Shown here piece after piece: positions 24,901 to 37,196 of a stretch of 64,000 nt of DNA; position 1 is the stretch's first letter, and each line of letters starts with the position of its first letter. The DNA is from Pteria penguin. Lineage: Eukaryota > Mollusca > Bivalvia > Pterioida > Pteriidae. Where the stretch lies: contig CM068584.1 in the NCBI GenBank assembly GCA_035048485.1, positions 60,761,739 to 60,825,738 on the forward strand, read 5' to 3'. The translations under genes were made by a program, and so were the position numbers. Below the pieces are notes generated by a model. The model made no database searches, was not told the DNA's origin, and worked only from the letters and a program-made list of their open reading frames with translations.

Positions 24901-25731
24901 CATAATCCTTACAATACTACCGCGTGCAGCGACCTATCTGAAAAAAAAACTAAACATTAAGCACTGTAGCGCTGTGTATACATACAAGAATGATGTCATA
25001 ATTTGCTGCTGATATAGTACGTAAATAAATAATATTTTTACTTTTATCAATATTTAATACATATTTTAATTTTGCTTTCAGGTCAAAGACACATTTATAA
25101 ACATGCATAATCATTCCCTAGAAATGAGTAGTAATCCCGCAAAGGCTCAGTGTCGCTTTCTTAAACCCTTACAGTAATAATTTGTCATTATAGTATATAA
25201 GTGTTCAGCTTCTTAAATCGTTCTAACTTGGAAATCAACCCTCCGCATAATATTTAAGCACTTCCGTTCTTTTTTACACTTTGACCATTAACTCCTAAAT
25301 ATAACGACACGGTCTTGGTAGTAACAATATGACATTATTAACCGTTCAAATGAACGGGATAAGGCGTAGTCTTATCACAGATCCTGGACGTCTGTGAAGG
25401 TAAGACATATCATAACAAGAGACAATTTGGTGCAAGCACGAACGTGTGGATGTTCGATAAAATTGCAAAGAATTTTTAAATCAGAATAGCGTTTTAGAAT
25501 ATGTATTGTACAGCCACGTGACTGTTAAATGGAAGATCTTATAGAGACCTTGATAGAATCTCCAATATCACTTCCATTGATATTTCAGCAAATAATATAT
25601 ATCTTTATATCATTTAGACCCATTCAGTACTTAAAGCAACAGAGAGTTTATAGTCTTACGGATTAGCCTGTGTATGATATGGAAATGTACTTTTAAAATT
25701 ACTAGCCATATAAATTATTATTTGTTTTAAA
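21925..25731. other. Intergenic, no gene seen
   Basis: About 3.8 kb of AT-rich sequence. Open frames are short and of low complexity. I found no splice-compatible exon and no copy of the repeats seen elsewhere in the window. Confidence 0.45.
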
Positions 25732-25970
25732 CCGGTGGGCTCAGTGGATAAGGTGGCCGAAAGGTTCCGGGTTCGACTCTCGCTGTGGGCACATCAGACG
25801 AGAAAGTAGAAACTAAGGTCCGTGTCACGATAGGCGTGACAAGTAAAAGATCCCTCACCTGTTCGGGAGGGTCCGCTACAAAGGTATAAATTTCTGTGTA
25901 ATGCATCAGGCAAATACCGTCACCATATACATGAAATAATCGTGGAGTGACGTGAAACAATAATTAATCA
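25732..25970 (+). mobile_element. tRNA-derived SINE, subfamily II
   Basis: Head ACCGGTGGGCTCAGTGGATA with B-box GGGTTCGACTCTCG. Body has AAAGATCCCTCACC, CATCAGGCAAATACCGTCAC and TGGAGTGACGTGAAACA, and the tail is AATTAATCAATCGAT. It differs from subfamily I in the head (CAGTGGATAAG) and in the region before AAAGATCCCTC. A short flanking direct repeat of about 8 bases (TATTATTT) is possible but weak. Confidence 0.9.
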
Positions 25971-25979
25971 ATCGATCTA

Positions 25980-26699
25980 TTATTTACAATACATGTATTA
26001 ACAAAACATAACAAATCTATAAACCACTGACTGTTTGCTCGGGTACCAACCCTTTACTGGTTAAACTTTTGGTAGTGGTATAGCAATCTTTTTCATTCTC
26101 TTGTTTTAATTCATAAACAACAATTAAGATTTATCGTCTTGCCAAAAGAGAAAATTGTAGAATAAAATTGGTTATGTTGGTACGTCCCTAGACAAAATGA
26201 ACATAGCATTCTGTATTCTGGAAGTATAGTAAGATTTTCATCAAGCTATGATTAGCCAAAGGCCACTTACAGAACCGAATAATAACTTTTCTTGTGAAGA
26301 AAGTGCGTCAAGTGTTCTAAAATTGTGAGGTAACACCCCCCCCCCCCCCCGAAAATAAATTTTGAAATACTCCTGCTGTGTGACGTAAATCAGCGTAAGT
26401 CTCGAAGATACTACGCTTACATATATCTATAAAATTGGTGACACGTGCTCTCTCCGCAGTGAATACATCCACATTGTATCATTGGTATAAAATCCTGGGT
26501 ATGGCTTTACTGTTCCGCAGAAACGCATGCAACTTTCCCAAACTTATAAGAGTGCCGGCCCACAACAAAATAGGCTTTATATCGTATTAACTATGAAGGT
26601 TCTTTATTTATTAATATTTATTTTTTCTGCATTTATTAGAAAGAAATGAAAGGAAAAGGGAGGGCAAAGGGGAGATGATGATATGACTACGGTTGAGAT
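25980..26699. other. Intergenic, no gene seen
   Basis: AT-rich with a C-tract at about 26336-26350. Confidence 0.4.
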
Positions 26700-27200
26700 A
26701 GATTCTTTGGTTCACTTTTCGGTCAGTTTGGCTTCCACACTGCTCTTCATATTTTTATATATTTTGAGAAATCCAATCATTCGGCCACGAGCATCACTGA
26801 AGAGACATAACTTGTCGAAATGCGCATATGGTGCACAAAATTAAAAGGTATATACGTTCTTTATTTATTATAACCACTAGCCCGGTGTCATTGCTGGTGG
26901 ACTGATAGTTCCCGAGGGCATGATAAGTCTAGTTTTCAGAGCTTTTGTACTGACATGAAATATATACTTCAAATTTTCAGTCATCAAATTAAGTAAATCA
27001 CTCTACAACTTAGGAGTATCTCCCTCATGCATAGCTCTGTCCTTAGATTGATTCGTATGTTCACTTTTCGGTCAGTTTGGCTTCCACACTGCTCTTCATA
27101 TTTTTATATATTTTGAGAACTCCCATCATTCGGTCACGAGCATCACTGAAGAGACATAACTGGTTGAAATGCACATATGGTGCACAAAATTAAACTGGTC
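26700..27200 (+). repeat. Two tandem copies of repeat R4
   Basis: TTCACTTTTCGGTCAGTTTG, GGCTTCCACACTGCTCTTCA and AGCATCACTGAAGAGACAT occur twice, about 360 bp apart. The interior matches the reverse complement of 18105-19160 (CCCGAGGGCAT-ATAAGTCTAG, CTCCCTCATGCATAGCT). Confidence 0.85.
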
Positions 27201-27394
27201 ACTAGCTACAAGCGTCGGTCCGTATATATATACCTTTCAGGTAATACCAAATTTTTTGACATAATGACGTCATACACAACCTTTATCCAACATTTATAGA
27301 AACTTAGAAACTTTAACATTGGCCATAACTTTCCACCCGTTACGGGTAGGCTCTTATTTTTCACATGCGTACTCCCTAAGATGCGCCTTATCGG

Positions 27395-27790
27395 TTTCGT
27401 TTGGCCTATTGGAGACGTGTTGTTCACTGACGAGTCTTGCTTCATGCTCGGTCAAATTCTATCGACGTCGTGGTGAGCGACATTCTGACGCTTGCATAGT
27501 GGAAAGTGACTTGTTGGGGGCTGGAGAGGGTCTGTTAAGGTATGGGTGGGGATATCTCATGGTGTGGAAATATCTCTTGTGGTTATCCATGGCAACCTTA
27601 CAGCAATAGATCTTGGGACAACACGACCTTCCTCTCATCCATCAATGTAACTTAACGTTGCAACAGGACAGCGCGAGGCCCCATGTTGCTAGGATTTGTT
27701 GTGACTTTCTGACTCACAACCAACAACGCCCCAGTTCTTGATTGACCACCATACAGTCCAGACTTGTCACCTATAATTTCATGAAGCGTA
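27395..27790 (+). pseudogene. Tc1/mariner transposase fossil
   Basis: Catalytic-domain remnant of a DDE transposase of the Tc1/mariner superfamily. In different frames it reads LFTDESCFML (first catalytic Asp), then RRRGERHSDACIVES, a WGY-MVWK region and LQQDSARPHVARICCDF (second Asp; family pattern QQDNARPH). The DNA after 27735 corresponds to the DWPPYSPDLSPIE region (TTGATTGACC..., CCAGACTTGTCACC). At least three frameshifts and several stops are present. The N-terminal DNA-binding half and the terminal inverted repeats are not seen, so it is long dead. Confidence 0.85.
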
Positions 27791-28194
27791 TTCAAAGGAG
27801 AACTAGAAATTGCATCAGCAAATCAGAGTTCTTGGCAGTCATATTTGTTGAGGGATCGGATCGAATATCAGAAATCTGGTAGCATGATTGACATTTCATG
27901 AATGACATGTATACGCAGATAAACGACAATTTTAATAATGAAATAATAGGAAAATATATTACACTACAGTATATATATAAAACGAAAGACTTGTACACAT
28001 TTACAACAAATCACTAAAAAGTATATAGATACCCCTTAACCATAACATCATCGGTTTGATCCATAGCCTATTGCGATACTACATTTGTATTTCAAATGTT
28101 ATACAATAAGAACAAACACGTATAATTTCCAAATCGTTACGTAAAGGGGGAAACTACTATAGGGGCAAGACTATATCGCAGTTTTTCCGCCATG

Positions 28195-28300
28195 GAGAAA
28201 AATCTACCAACCATTCAGCCACAAGCATCACTGAAGAGACATAAGTTCTCGAAATGCGCATTTGGTGCACAAAATTCAAAGTATATATGCTCTATATCTA
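28195..28300 (+). repeat. Repeat R4 fragment
   Basis: AAGCATCACTGAAGAGACAT, CTCGAAATGCGCAT and GGTGCACAAAATT match the 26700-27200 copies. Confidence 0.75.
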
Positions 28301-28796
28301 TATAGCCGTTTTTCCGGGGGGAAACTACTATATAACACCTGCACGATTTTACGCATTTTGGCATCAAATGGAGCAAATATCTAACATATATAAACATTAT
28401 GCAAATGATCGGCAATAATAACTTACCGCCGATCTCTCGCCTGAGGGCTCCACATACATTTTTTCCAAATCTGTGTCAAATTTGACGGTTTGTTTGTATG
28501 CAGTCTGAATTATTCACACGTTTGCGTACTTGCATTTCGACTACAGAATCAAATATGTGGATGATCCAGACAACGTATAAACAAACCGGCATTTTCCCAC
28601 AATTTCAACTTCTGCTACAGAATCACCCGAGGGATTTTGCTGAAACATGGTAGTAATGAAGTATTCATGCTATCTTGCAAGTGTTGATGTTTTTCATCCA
28701 GATCTGTCTACAGTTTTTTTAGTATTTATTTGTTGCTCTGAATTATTATTAGTATGAGATAGAATAAGTAGCCCTCCAAAGGGAAGTAAAATACAC

Positions 28797-29042
28797 TAAA
28801 AGAAACAACACAAACACTCTTTGCCGCAAATTTTCGGCCTCCTGGCCTTTATCAAGCAATTATTAAAAAAGTACAGAAGAACTATGTAACATCCATCTTT
28901 ACATGTCTAATATAAACAAGCTTGTTTATATCAGACATGTAAAGATGGATGTTACATAGTTCTTCTGTACTTTTCTAACAATTGCTTGATAAAGGCCAGG
29001 AGGTCGAAAATTTGCGGCAAAGAGTGTTTGTGTTGTTTTTTT
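28797..29042. repeat. Near-perfect palindrome, arms of about 120 bp
   Basis: The sequence from about 28800 to 28919 is repeated in reverse complement from about 28920 to 29040, with only a few mismatches and almost no spacer (centre AAACAAGCTTGTTT). The arms include CAAACACTCTTTGCCGCAAA and ACATCCATCTTTACATGTCT. A run of about 20 T follows the right arm. It resembles a foldback or MITE-type element. Such a long spacerless palindrome can extrude as a cruciform and is often an assembly risk. Confidence 0.95.
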
Positions 29043-29152
29043 TTTTTTTTTTTTTTTTAAATAAGTATAAGGATTATTGATTTGCCCTGCAATTTTGATA
29101 CTGATACGAATTTTACTGTACAAACTGTAGTCATTACACATTAAACATAGAG

Positions 29153-29154
<2 letters not shown>

Positions 29155-29190
<36 letters not shown>
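29155..29190. repeat. (TA)n microsatellite
   Basis: About 17 uninterrupted TA units. The sequence after it, CAGCTGTGTTCAGGTGAGTG, resembles a common interspersed repeat end. Confidence 0.9.
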
Positions 29191-29550
29191 GCACTTTATT
29201 CAAACTTTCAGCTGTGTTCAGGTGAGTGATATAGGCCCTTTTTTTCTTTTTTTGTCTCTTTTGATTTATCGCGGCTTTTTTTTTTTCGATTTTCTATGCC
29301 TTCTGGTCCCTTGATTTTTTGGATTACTGAAATGGTGATATTCAGTACCTTAGCATTGGTATGATGATTTAGTGTTGCTTTGGGCTCGTTTCTGAATAAA
29401 GGTTTTGAAGAAGGATATATCGTTTCTAAATTTCTTATTTCCTTAAGGTATTCAGTCAAGAAATCTAAGCCTATTATGCGTCTCTTGTTATTTTTATACA
29501 TTCAAAGAATTCAGGTGCATCATTTTTTATAATTATCATTTTATCTGCAG

Positions 29551-30270
29551 AGGAAAAGTCAAAACAAACTCCACTTAGACATCAAGTGAAGCTAGTCAAG
29601 TTTGTAGCCATGGCTTCAGCTGAAGCAGCATTTCACACTCCCAGTTCATATGGTCCAAGGATATGTCGAGCAGTTATTGATTTAGGAGGGGACATGATGA
29701 GAGATGCCTTGTGCCATAAGATTTCTCCAAGCAGTATTGTTTCCAGTATCACAGGATGTAGGTTAAATGCCCAACAGTTGACAATTATCAGTAATGCACA
29801 GAGTAGAGGGGACTATAATGAATGTGACATAACGTTATTATACGCCCTTCTACGTAACTGTACTGCCACAAAGATAGCCCTCAGACCTACAAATGGATGT
29901 AGAATATCTCCTGCACCGTCTAATGTTACATTAGGAGACGACCTGGAGAGGATTCGTTTAACGAGGAATAAAGTATACGGCCATGTAGCAACCACTTCCA
30001 TACCACATAGCATTTATACACAACATATGGATGAATTACAAGGCATTTGTTTTCGTATGGATACAGTGCATAGAGGTCAACTGACGAAATTGTCGAGAAC
30101 AACTTGGACCTACTCCCAGATGTTGAATGATATACAGATATGTTGTATGGATGCCGACATGGAATCAAAGTATATTGATGAGATCAAGCGACTCAAAGAG
30201 GAGGATAAGAAACAAGAAAGAGCCTTTGAAAGTGTTAATGAGCGCCTCGATGAACTTTCGACAAAATGTG
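29551..30270 (+). CDS. HEPN-domain (DZIP3-type) protein, first coding exon
   Basis: The exon is bounded by acceptor TTTTATCTGCAG (ends 29550) and donor GTAGGA (30271). Likely start is ATG 29610 in a strong context (GCCATGG); bases 29551-29609 are also open in this frame, so an upstream start in an earlier exon is possible. From that ATG, residues 12-126 follow the DZIP3-type HEPN pattern: PRICRAVIDLGGDMMRDAL, then CDITLLYALLRN (72-83), PTNGCRISPAPSNVTLGDDL and RIRLTRNKVYGHV. RNKVYGH (119-125) is the Rx4-6H motif of HEPN ribonucleases. Residues about 185-220 are charged and likely coiled coil. HEPN proteins often cleave RNA or act as immune effectors; enzyme activity here is inferred. The exon ends after codon base 1, which fits exon 34648-34701. 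With the other five exons it gives 297 codons including the stop. No RING, NACHT or death domain is seen, so this is a small HEPN-only member. Confidence 0.82.
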
Positions 30271-30349
30271 GTAGGATAAAGAATTCGTCAATCATCATCA
30301 AATGTCAAAGGTCTTTTTATAGTAAGAAGTCAAATTGTTGTAAAGTATG

Positions 30350-32429
30350 ACTCGCCTTCAGAAGGTCTCAAGTCTGAATCTAACTTGACTGTTCCTTACT
30401 CTCGGTAGCTCCCATTTCCGTGTACTTGTTTTAAGATAATTGTTCATTTGAGTAACAGTTGTCATAACAGTGAATTTTAGAAGGTCAAAATTTATAACTG
30501 TATTGGTATTATCAAGTAATATGCAGCCGTACTGTATTGTGGCTTTGGCATCTTTTGTCACTGAAATCATTAATTAATGCTATTTATTTCATGTATATCA
30601 AATGTAAGATTCTATAGCTTCAAGTTAAATTTACATGACTGGTAGACGAGGATGACACACAATCGCTCTGGTGAGTTTTCTGTTTGTCTATAATTTTTTC
30701 CCGCATACAATAAAATTGCCTTATTTCAATGTGGTTGCCGTGTTATAGAGCGAGCCTTTCTTAATAGTCAGACTTCCCCCGCGGTCCTACACCCTTGGGG
30801 GTTAGGCTTACTCTTGAGCCAGCCTCCCCCCTACACAATTTTGAGTGAGACCCCCCCCCCCTCCCGGCGGTTCTACTCTAGAGTGTGCCCCACCCCCTAG
30901 GGAAGAAGACTCACTTTAGAGCATGTCTACCCATGCCTAACTCTGAGTAAGAACAATCAAAGTCTCTTTTTGATTGGTCGCCATACAGTCAAGAATTGTC
31001 CATATTTGAGCATTTGTGTGACGAAGGGATGAGATGGTTACGTACCATATTATGTCGCTAAACTCGACAAGCCCTTACTTAGGAGTTGAACAAGAACTTT
31101 TAAGGGCAATAAACACCTTGATGGAGTCAATGTTTAGGAGTACAGTACAGTCCAGGTGGTTTGAATTAAAAAACAGAAAACGCGGTGGTTTCATTTCAGG
31201 TGTTTTTTTTTAAGAAATTACTCAGGTGTTAATTTCACCTTTAATCTGTCAATCAGAAAAACTGACAAACAACTTTATTAGAAGTATATTCCCGCGGCTA
31301 TTTTTGCGTGGACAAGAAGATTTAAAATGGTTTTTCTTTATTATTACACTTAAAAGATATATATCTAAACTATAATTATGAATGGTAAAGTCATCGACCT
31401 TGTAATAGTAAAAAATTACAAAGATTTTCTTTATTAATTTCAGTCTCGCGTGTTAAATTTCAATCGTTCGCTGATTAACAATTTGTTACGTGGTACCTTT
31501 TTTGCCACATTTATTTATATTCTGTTGAAAGAATCTATCATCAAAAATTGACAGTGCCATCACAGCCGATCAAGTATGTCTAACCCATATGTCGGGTATA
31601 ACGTTATCTTGCTATCTGGTGAATACTTTTGATCACTTAATCGACATCTCCGAGTAACTGTTGTTATTAATGATTATCTCGTCAACATTTGTCATGGTTG
31701 CGTAAAATCCCTAAATATCAACAAAGTGAAAACTACTATTTAACACTTTTGTTCCGTTTTCAATAACCCACTTCCGTAAACACGTATTTCATGTCTTTTG
31801 TTCTCCAATTAACTTCTGAAGTTACCTGAATAGTCTTTTCTCTGGTTATCTTGATTGGTTATGTTGTTTTACCAGACTTGTAACGGCGATTAGCCGACCC
31901 TTTACGATTCGTTGACACGTACCTGTTGCCAAATTTCCGCCGAGAAAAAGATACGAGTCATAAGTGAAGCGCATTCAAAACGCGTACGCGTTAAAATCCC
32001 TCCTAACTCTCCATTGAAAGTTACATTACACGCAAGAACGTCTCTAAAAAGGCGATTTAAATATTAATATCGCAGCGTCATTTTATATGTCATTATTAAA
32101 AGGTATGATTTTCATCTACAATTCAAATTAACGGCAAATGTTTTATTTCCGTACTTGAAATCCACCAAATGTCCACAAGTAAGTTCCCACACTTCTCCTC
32201 TTTTCTGATCACGATTTTATAGAGGTTAGCGACTTCTGTGAGTTCCCTTCCATCGCGGCGCGTTTACTCCCATACGCCAATGCAATTAGGGATTTTTCCA
32301 TCACAAGTCAAAGCATTGCTGTACAGGGAAAATTAATTGAGTGTGTACGAATTGTCCTATAAAGACCGTGTCAAAGCAACGACCGACCTCCCCACACCCA
32401 CCATCTTTGTCCCTCTCAGGATAGGCTTG
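30350..32429. other. First intron of the HEPN gene, no other gene seen
   Basis: AT-rich. A C-rich stretch at about 30775-30900 contains repeated TTGGGGGTTAGGC/ACTCTTGAG-like pieces. No exon candidate with correct phase was found. Confidence 0.45.
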
Positions 32430-33900
32430 AATGTAGAGGTTAGGCGCTTGGCTTGCAGCGTCGACTATCCGATTTCGATTACCGCACTGTGCAACTTTTG
32501 CGAAAAATGAAAACTTGTTGAAAACAACAAAATCCCAATCAACTAACCATCTCTCTCTCTTTTACAATGATTACCGCTTACGAGCTTTAACCAATATATA
32601 ATTAATTTAATTAATTTTCAGAAGGTTTTAAATATACATGGACACGATCAAATGGGGTGATAATATGCATGATCGTATGACGCGAAGTAAGAAAATAATA
32701 CGATCGTACACGGAAGGACTATGTTAGGAGAAACGGTTAGAAGAAAACGGGGGGGGGGGGGGGGGCTGCAGCGTTTTGGAAAAACTTTTCATGTCTGTAG
32801 GTAAAACGGCATATATGTAACACACCCACCCCCCTTTTCTGAAATCCTGGATACTCCACCGGAATATGATAGGAAATAAGAAATAAATAATGGGGGGAGG
32901 GAAGAAAGGGTAAGTAAAAGGACAACTTTCAGGGTTCCTTTTGCGACTCAAGTACGCATGTTATGATATACTCTATTGTTCTGGGATCACCTTGGCTTGC
33001 AGCTTCGACTATCTTGGTTCGATTACCGCATTGTGCTACTACTACATTTAAATGAAAACTTGTTGAAAACATAAAATCCCAAATAACCAACCATCTCTCC
33101 CTCTCTCTTACACGGATTACCGCTTACGAACTTTAATTATGAACCAAAATATATAATATATATAAATATGTATTTATATCAAAGTATATGTAGTTCAGTG
33201 TACAGTCGAGTCATTGTCTTTATTTTAAATAATTTTAGTAGGTTTTATATATACATCGACACGATCAAATGGGGTGATAATATGTATGATCGTATGCCGC
33301 GAAGTAAGAATGTAATACGATCGTACACGGACGGAATATGTTAGGAGGGGTCGGAGCGTTCCGGAAAAACTTTTCCTGTCTGTTTAGGTAAAACGGCAAA
33401 CAGTCCAGGTAACTTTATGACTGGAGTACGCATGTTATGTAACTTCGATTGTTCCGAGATGCAAATAGCCGTTTGACTTATGATACTGATAATACACCGT
33501 ACTCGTGGATGACTCTATCGGGTAAAGAGGTTGCGATTGTATTTGGAAGGAATATGTTAGGAGATAAGAAAAAAAAGAAGGGGGGGGGGTATGTAAAAGG
33601 GCAACTTTCAAGGTTCCTTTGCGACGCATATTATGTAATTATCTATTGTTTTGGGCTCACCTTGGCTGAGAAAATGAGTTTGATATCTGACACTTACCAA
33701 TATACCGATTTGGTATCCTACCACGATCGTATCTATGAAGACAGAAGATACATACGACCATATTTGAAGGGAAAATGCTTGGAAAAATGAGGAGTGGGTT
33801 GTGGCACAGCTGGGTTTGAACAATACTATTAAAGGCGAAAAAGTCGAGGTTACTTTACGACTAGCCTACGTATGTTCTTTCATGTCTATTGTTCTTAGGT
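32430..33900. repeat. Long-period tandem repeat inside the HEPN gene intron
   Basis: Landmarks recur three or four times: CACCTTGGCTTGCAGC (32446 variant, 32988, 33658 variant), GACACGATCAAATGGGGTGA (32641, 33260), ATGTTAGGAG (about 32720, 33340, 33554), CAACTTTCA-GGTTCCTTT (32923, 33602) and GTACGCATGTTATG (32951, 33426). Units are about 300-600 bp and have internal deletions. Short frames with poly-proline or poly-glycine (32724-32951, 33449-33790) come from homopolymer tracts. Confidence 0.8.
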
Positions 33901-34104
33901 AACCAAAGTAGGGATCAATATACCAATAAACTTGGAAAAATTTATCTAATCACATAAAGTGAAAAGACAATGAATAATGATTTTCAGATTACTTAAAATA
34001 ATTGTAAATATTTTCAAAAGTTTGTCATTGCTCCAAAACGCGGCGTGCACTTCACCAGGAATAATGAAAAGGAAGAAATCAGAAAAAAAAAACCGAAATA
34101 CAAA

Positions 34105-34275
34105 AAGGTTAATGGGTACATGTACATCATGTAAAGATGATGGATAAATCCAAACCATAAGTCCAAAAATCTTGAAACCAGAGGACATACAAAATCAGTG
34201 AAAATGAGAATCAAGTGGAAAATAACAAAATGTGTTTACTTGAAGAGCTTATGTGAACCCCTATGATGGAGTTAG
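34105..34275 (-). repeat. Interspersed repeat R3, copy 2
   Basis: Reverse complement of 14873-15030 (see landmarks there). Confidence 0.85.
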
Positions 34276-34647
34276 ATCAGGTGCCCGGGAGAGTGATCAT
34301 CTCCTGCTTGCTAGAAACACCCGTCACATATACCCAGTAGCAAGAGTAAAATCGTGTAAATTACATGTGTATTTATATATGGAGAAGTCAAAGTAGGTAT
34401 CCTTCTAGTATAGAAGGTGTCAAATCTGTGTCAAATGATCGGAATCGGTCTTAGTCCAGAATATCATACTTGATCGTACATCGCATTTAATATTTCAAAG
34501 TCGAAATATACCTATAAGAGCAATCAATATTTCATATCATTTTACATGTAATGTAAAGTTATTTGTTTTTAATGTCAGCTTCACAGTACTGAGCATTACT
34601 TTCCCAAACAATGTCTGCTAGTATATTTTCATATATTTTATTTGCAG

Positions 34648-34701
34648 ATGAAAATAAGGAGTTCACTGAAAAACTGGCATCTGAAGTCCAAAAACGAGCA
34701 G
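34648..34701 (+). CDS. HEPN gene micro-exon 2 (54 nt)
   Basis: Acceptor ATTTTATTTGCAG and donor GTAAGA. With the G from the previous exon it encodes DENKEFTEKLASEVQKRA plus the first base of a Gly codon. This extends the charged, helical segment at the end of the HEPN exon. The exon is symmetric (phase 1-1), so skipping or duplicating it keeps the frame. Support comes from splice sites, matching phase and its duplicate at 35708-35761, where the coding part is better conserved than its flanks. Confidence 0.7.
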
Positions 34702-35301
34702 GTAAGATGTGAAATATTAAAACATAGCTCACGGTGTAAATATATAAATTAAGATGCAAGCAATTCAACAATGTGGAGTATTCTCTTGGTTTGATTTTTT
34801 AAAGTAGAGTTTAGAGAATTCCGTCTGTCTACGTGATGTCCTGTACAATTTGCTGTTTACGCCATTTTGTGTTCGTGGGCTTTTTTGTTCCCTTTGCATC
34901 AGAATCATTTAAACTGCTTTTTCTCAATCAATTTTTTTTTTACCGAAAGTTCTCTCTATCCAACACTTGCATTGTTTATGTTAATGTGTGCTTAAGCTAG
35001 TGGGCAGACTTTCCATATATGGACAATTTGTCAAGGTCAGATCCCGAAAAGCAGTGGCCATCACCTTTAAACTGCAATTATCTTTGTGTGGCCATAACTA
35101 TAATTGATTTATTTATAATTTCAGATAATTGTAATAACGTAGGTCGAGACTTTCATCTCGCCGGGACAAAATAATCATTCACGGTAGTTTTATAATCTGC
35201 ATGCAGATGTCACTGGAAACAATGCTATAAATATATAAACAAGAAATAAACTATTATGTCCCTATTTATGAAATTATCAATGGAATGTTCATTAAAGCAT
35301 T

Positions 35302-35566
35302 GTTTCACGTCACTCCTAAATTCTTTCACGTATATGGTGGCGGCATCTGTCTGATGCATTGCATAGAAATTTAGACATTTGCAACAGACCCACCCGGTGC
35401 AGTGAGGGATCTTTTACGTGCCACGCCTTCATTGAAACGGAACCTCAGATTTTACTGTCTCATACTAAAGACAGAACACCGGTGCGCCTCGGGCGAAAGT
35501 CGAACCCGGATCCTCTCAGTCACGAGCCGAGTACCTTATCCACTGAATCACATCGGCCTTAAGACA
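35302..35566 (-). mobile_element. tRNA-derived SINE, subfamily II (in duplication unit 1)
   Basis: Minus-strand head with TTCAGTGGATAAGGTACTCG and B-box GGGTTCGACTTTCG, body to GCCACCATATACGTGAAAGA, without a clear tail. The same insertion, at the same place, is in unit 2 (38940-39503 with a nested SINE). It therefore predates the tandem duplication. Confidence 0.88.
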
Positions 35567-35719
35567 TTCTGACAAGGTAACAATCAAAAAAGTAATAGAA
35601 TTAAGTAAAATGAAATTGTGTTTATCACATTTGTGATCAAAATATGAATAAAACATTACTTTCCCAAACAATGTCTGCTTATATATTTTCATATATTTTA
35701 TTTGCAAATGTAACTAAAG

Positions 35720-35761
35720 AGATCACTGAAAAACTGGCATCTGAGGTCCAAAAACAAGCAG
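35720..35761 (+). CDS. Duplicated micro-exon 2b, ancestral acceptor lost, in-frame substitute AG
   Basis: Copy of exon 34648-34701. The ancestral acceptor TTTGCAG is TTTGCAA here (35701-35707). An AG at 35718-35719 lies 12 bases downstream and would give a 42-nt exon with the same phases (1-1), encoding EITEKLASEVQKQA. The donor GTAAGA is intact. It could be a usable alternative cassette, or a dead copy whose alternative AG is fortuitous. RNA data are required to decide. Confidence 0.35.
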
Positions 35762-37196
35762 GTAAGATATGAAATCTTTAAATCTCTCAAGGTCTATATA
35801 GATAAATTAAGATGCAAGTAATTCAACAATGTGGATTTTTTTTTTAGTTTTTGCATGTGGTTGTAAAATGTTGCAAACAATAGTGCATATTTTTCTTCGG
35901 TGCACTGTTGAAATATGCTTACATTGTCGGCATGTTCTGGATCAAAGCATTTATGTCAGTAATGAAGCATCGCTTACTTTCATATTCTACCAGGGAGGAC
36001 ATAAGCAATTATTTTAAATGTGGCAGAGTTTTATATGATGGCTTTCAGACGAAACAGTATAAACGAGGTTATGTGTCACAGTAAACATGGCTCTTGAAAT
36101 ATCCTTAACTTGTATCAATGTATTAAATAGAGATGCTTCCGTTTTTCAATTTCACATACATATTTATAATGTTTTAGTCTTACACTGCATCGCATTCTAT
36201 CTTACAAACTGAAAGCCAGCTTCTTTGTGGTGGATTTTTAAAAGTAGTTCTGAGTTTAGAGAATTCCATCTGTCTATCTGGTGTCCAGTACAAATTGCTG
36301 TGTGTGTGATTTTATGTTCATGGGCTTCTTTGTTCCCTTTGCATCAGAAGCAGTTAAACTGCTTTTTCTCAATCAATTTCTTGACCGAAAGTACTCTCTG
36401 TCCCACACTTGCATTGTTTATGTTAATTTGTGCTTATGCCAGTGGACAGACTTTCGCTATATGGACAATTAAAGGTGTGCATTTAAAATTCCTCACCTCC
36501 ATATATTACGGTAGAACTGACTGCGGTCGCAAAATGCTAAAGATTCGATTCTTTCATTTCTTGACAATAGTCATTCAACCGTACATTTGATGCGCGATTA
36601 GAATTGACTGGCGCTGCCGGAGCGACTGCCCCTCCCCCTTGGTTCCACCACTGTATCTTCAGTATTACAAAGTCAATCCCCTGAAAATTTTAAAGGCGGT
36701 TAAAAGTATATTGACATTAAAATTCAATATGATATTGTAAAATAACTGTACATCAGTAATACTTTTGAGAATTCCCTGAAGTTCCTCATGTTAAAACGTT
36801 GTGGAGTACATAAGACGGTTTTATGTCCTGGCAGAATTTTCACTGCTCCACATATATTATTTGTCAAGGTCAGATCCGAAAAGCAGTGGCCATCCCCTTT
36901 TAAGTGCAATTATCTTTGTGCGGTCATAACTATAATTGATCTATTTATAATTTTAGATAATTGTAATAATGTAGGTCTAGATTTTTAGCTCGCCGTTACA
37001 AAAGATCTGGAGAGCTACGCGATGGCGTCTGCGTCCTAGTCTACCAAAATCCTTCAACCTAGGCTATATATTTTGCGTACATTAGGGATATGGCTTTAAT
37101 ATTTCATTTAACGGTTCCTTTATGACAAGAGCTTTCATTTGATGCAATAACTTTTGACATATGACCTGACCGTGGACTCTGACTTACTTTAAAAAG

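Larger units (their letters stand above)
34590..35607 (+). repeat. Tandem duplication around a micro-exon, unit 1
   Basis: This unit holds the exon at 34648-34701, further intron sequence and a SINE. Unit 2 (35650-39545) repeats it in the same order: 34597-34790 matches 35656-35850; 34800-35030 matches 36238-36472; 35028-35170 matches 36863-37010; 35179-35607 matches 38812-39545. Identity looks like 85-92 per cent by eye. Unit 2 is about four times longer only because of later insertions. Confidence 0.85.

Noticed and set aside
29208..29501. Minus-strand 97-codon frame ending KKSRDKSKETKKEKKGLYHS
   Set aside because: Starts in a repeat end and is driven by poly-T/poly-A tracts; no domain, and it opposes the HEPN gene.
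32724..32951. Proline-rich minus-strand frames
   Set aside because: Created by G-homopolymer tracts in a long-period tandem repeat.
36225..36590. 121-codon frame in the HEPN gene intron
   Set aside because: Its DNA is the homologue of 34800-35030, which is not open in the same frame. It is a duplicated intron segment.
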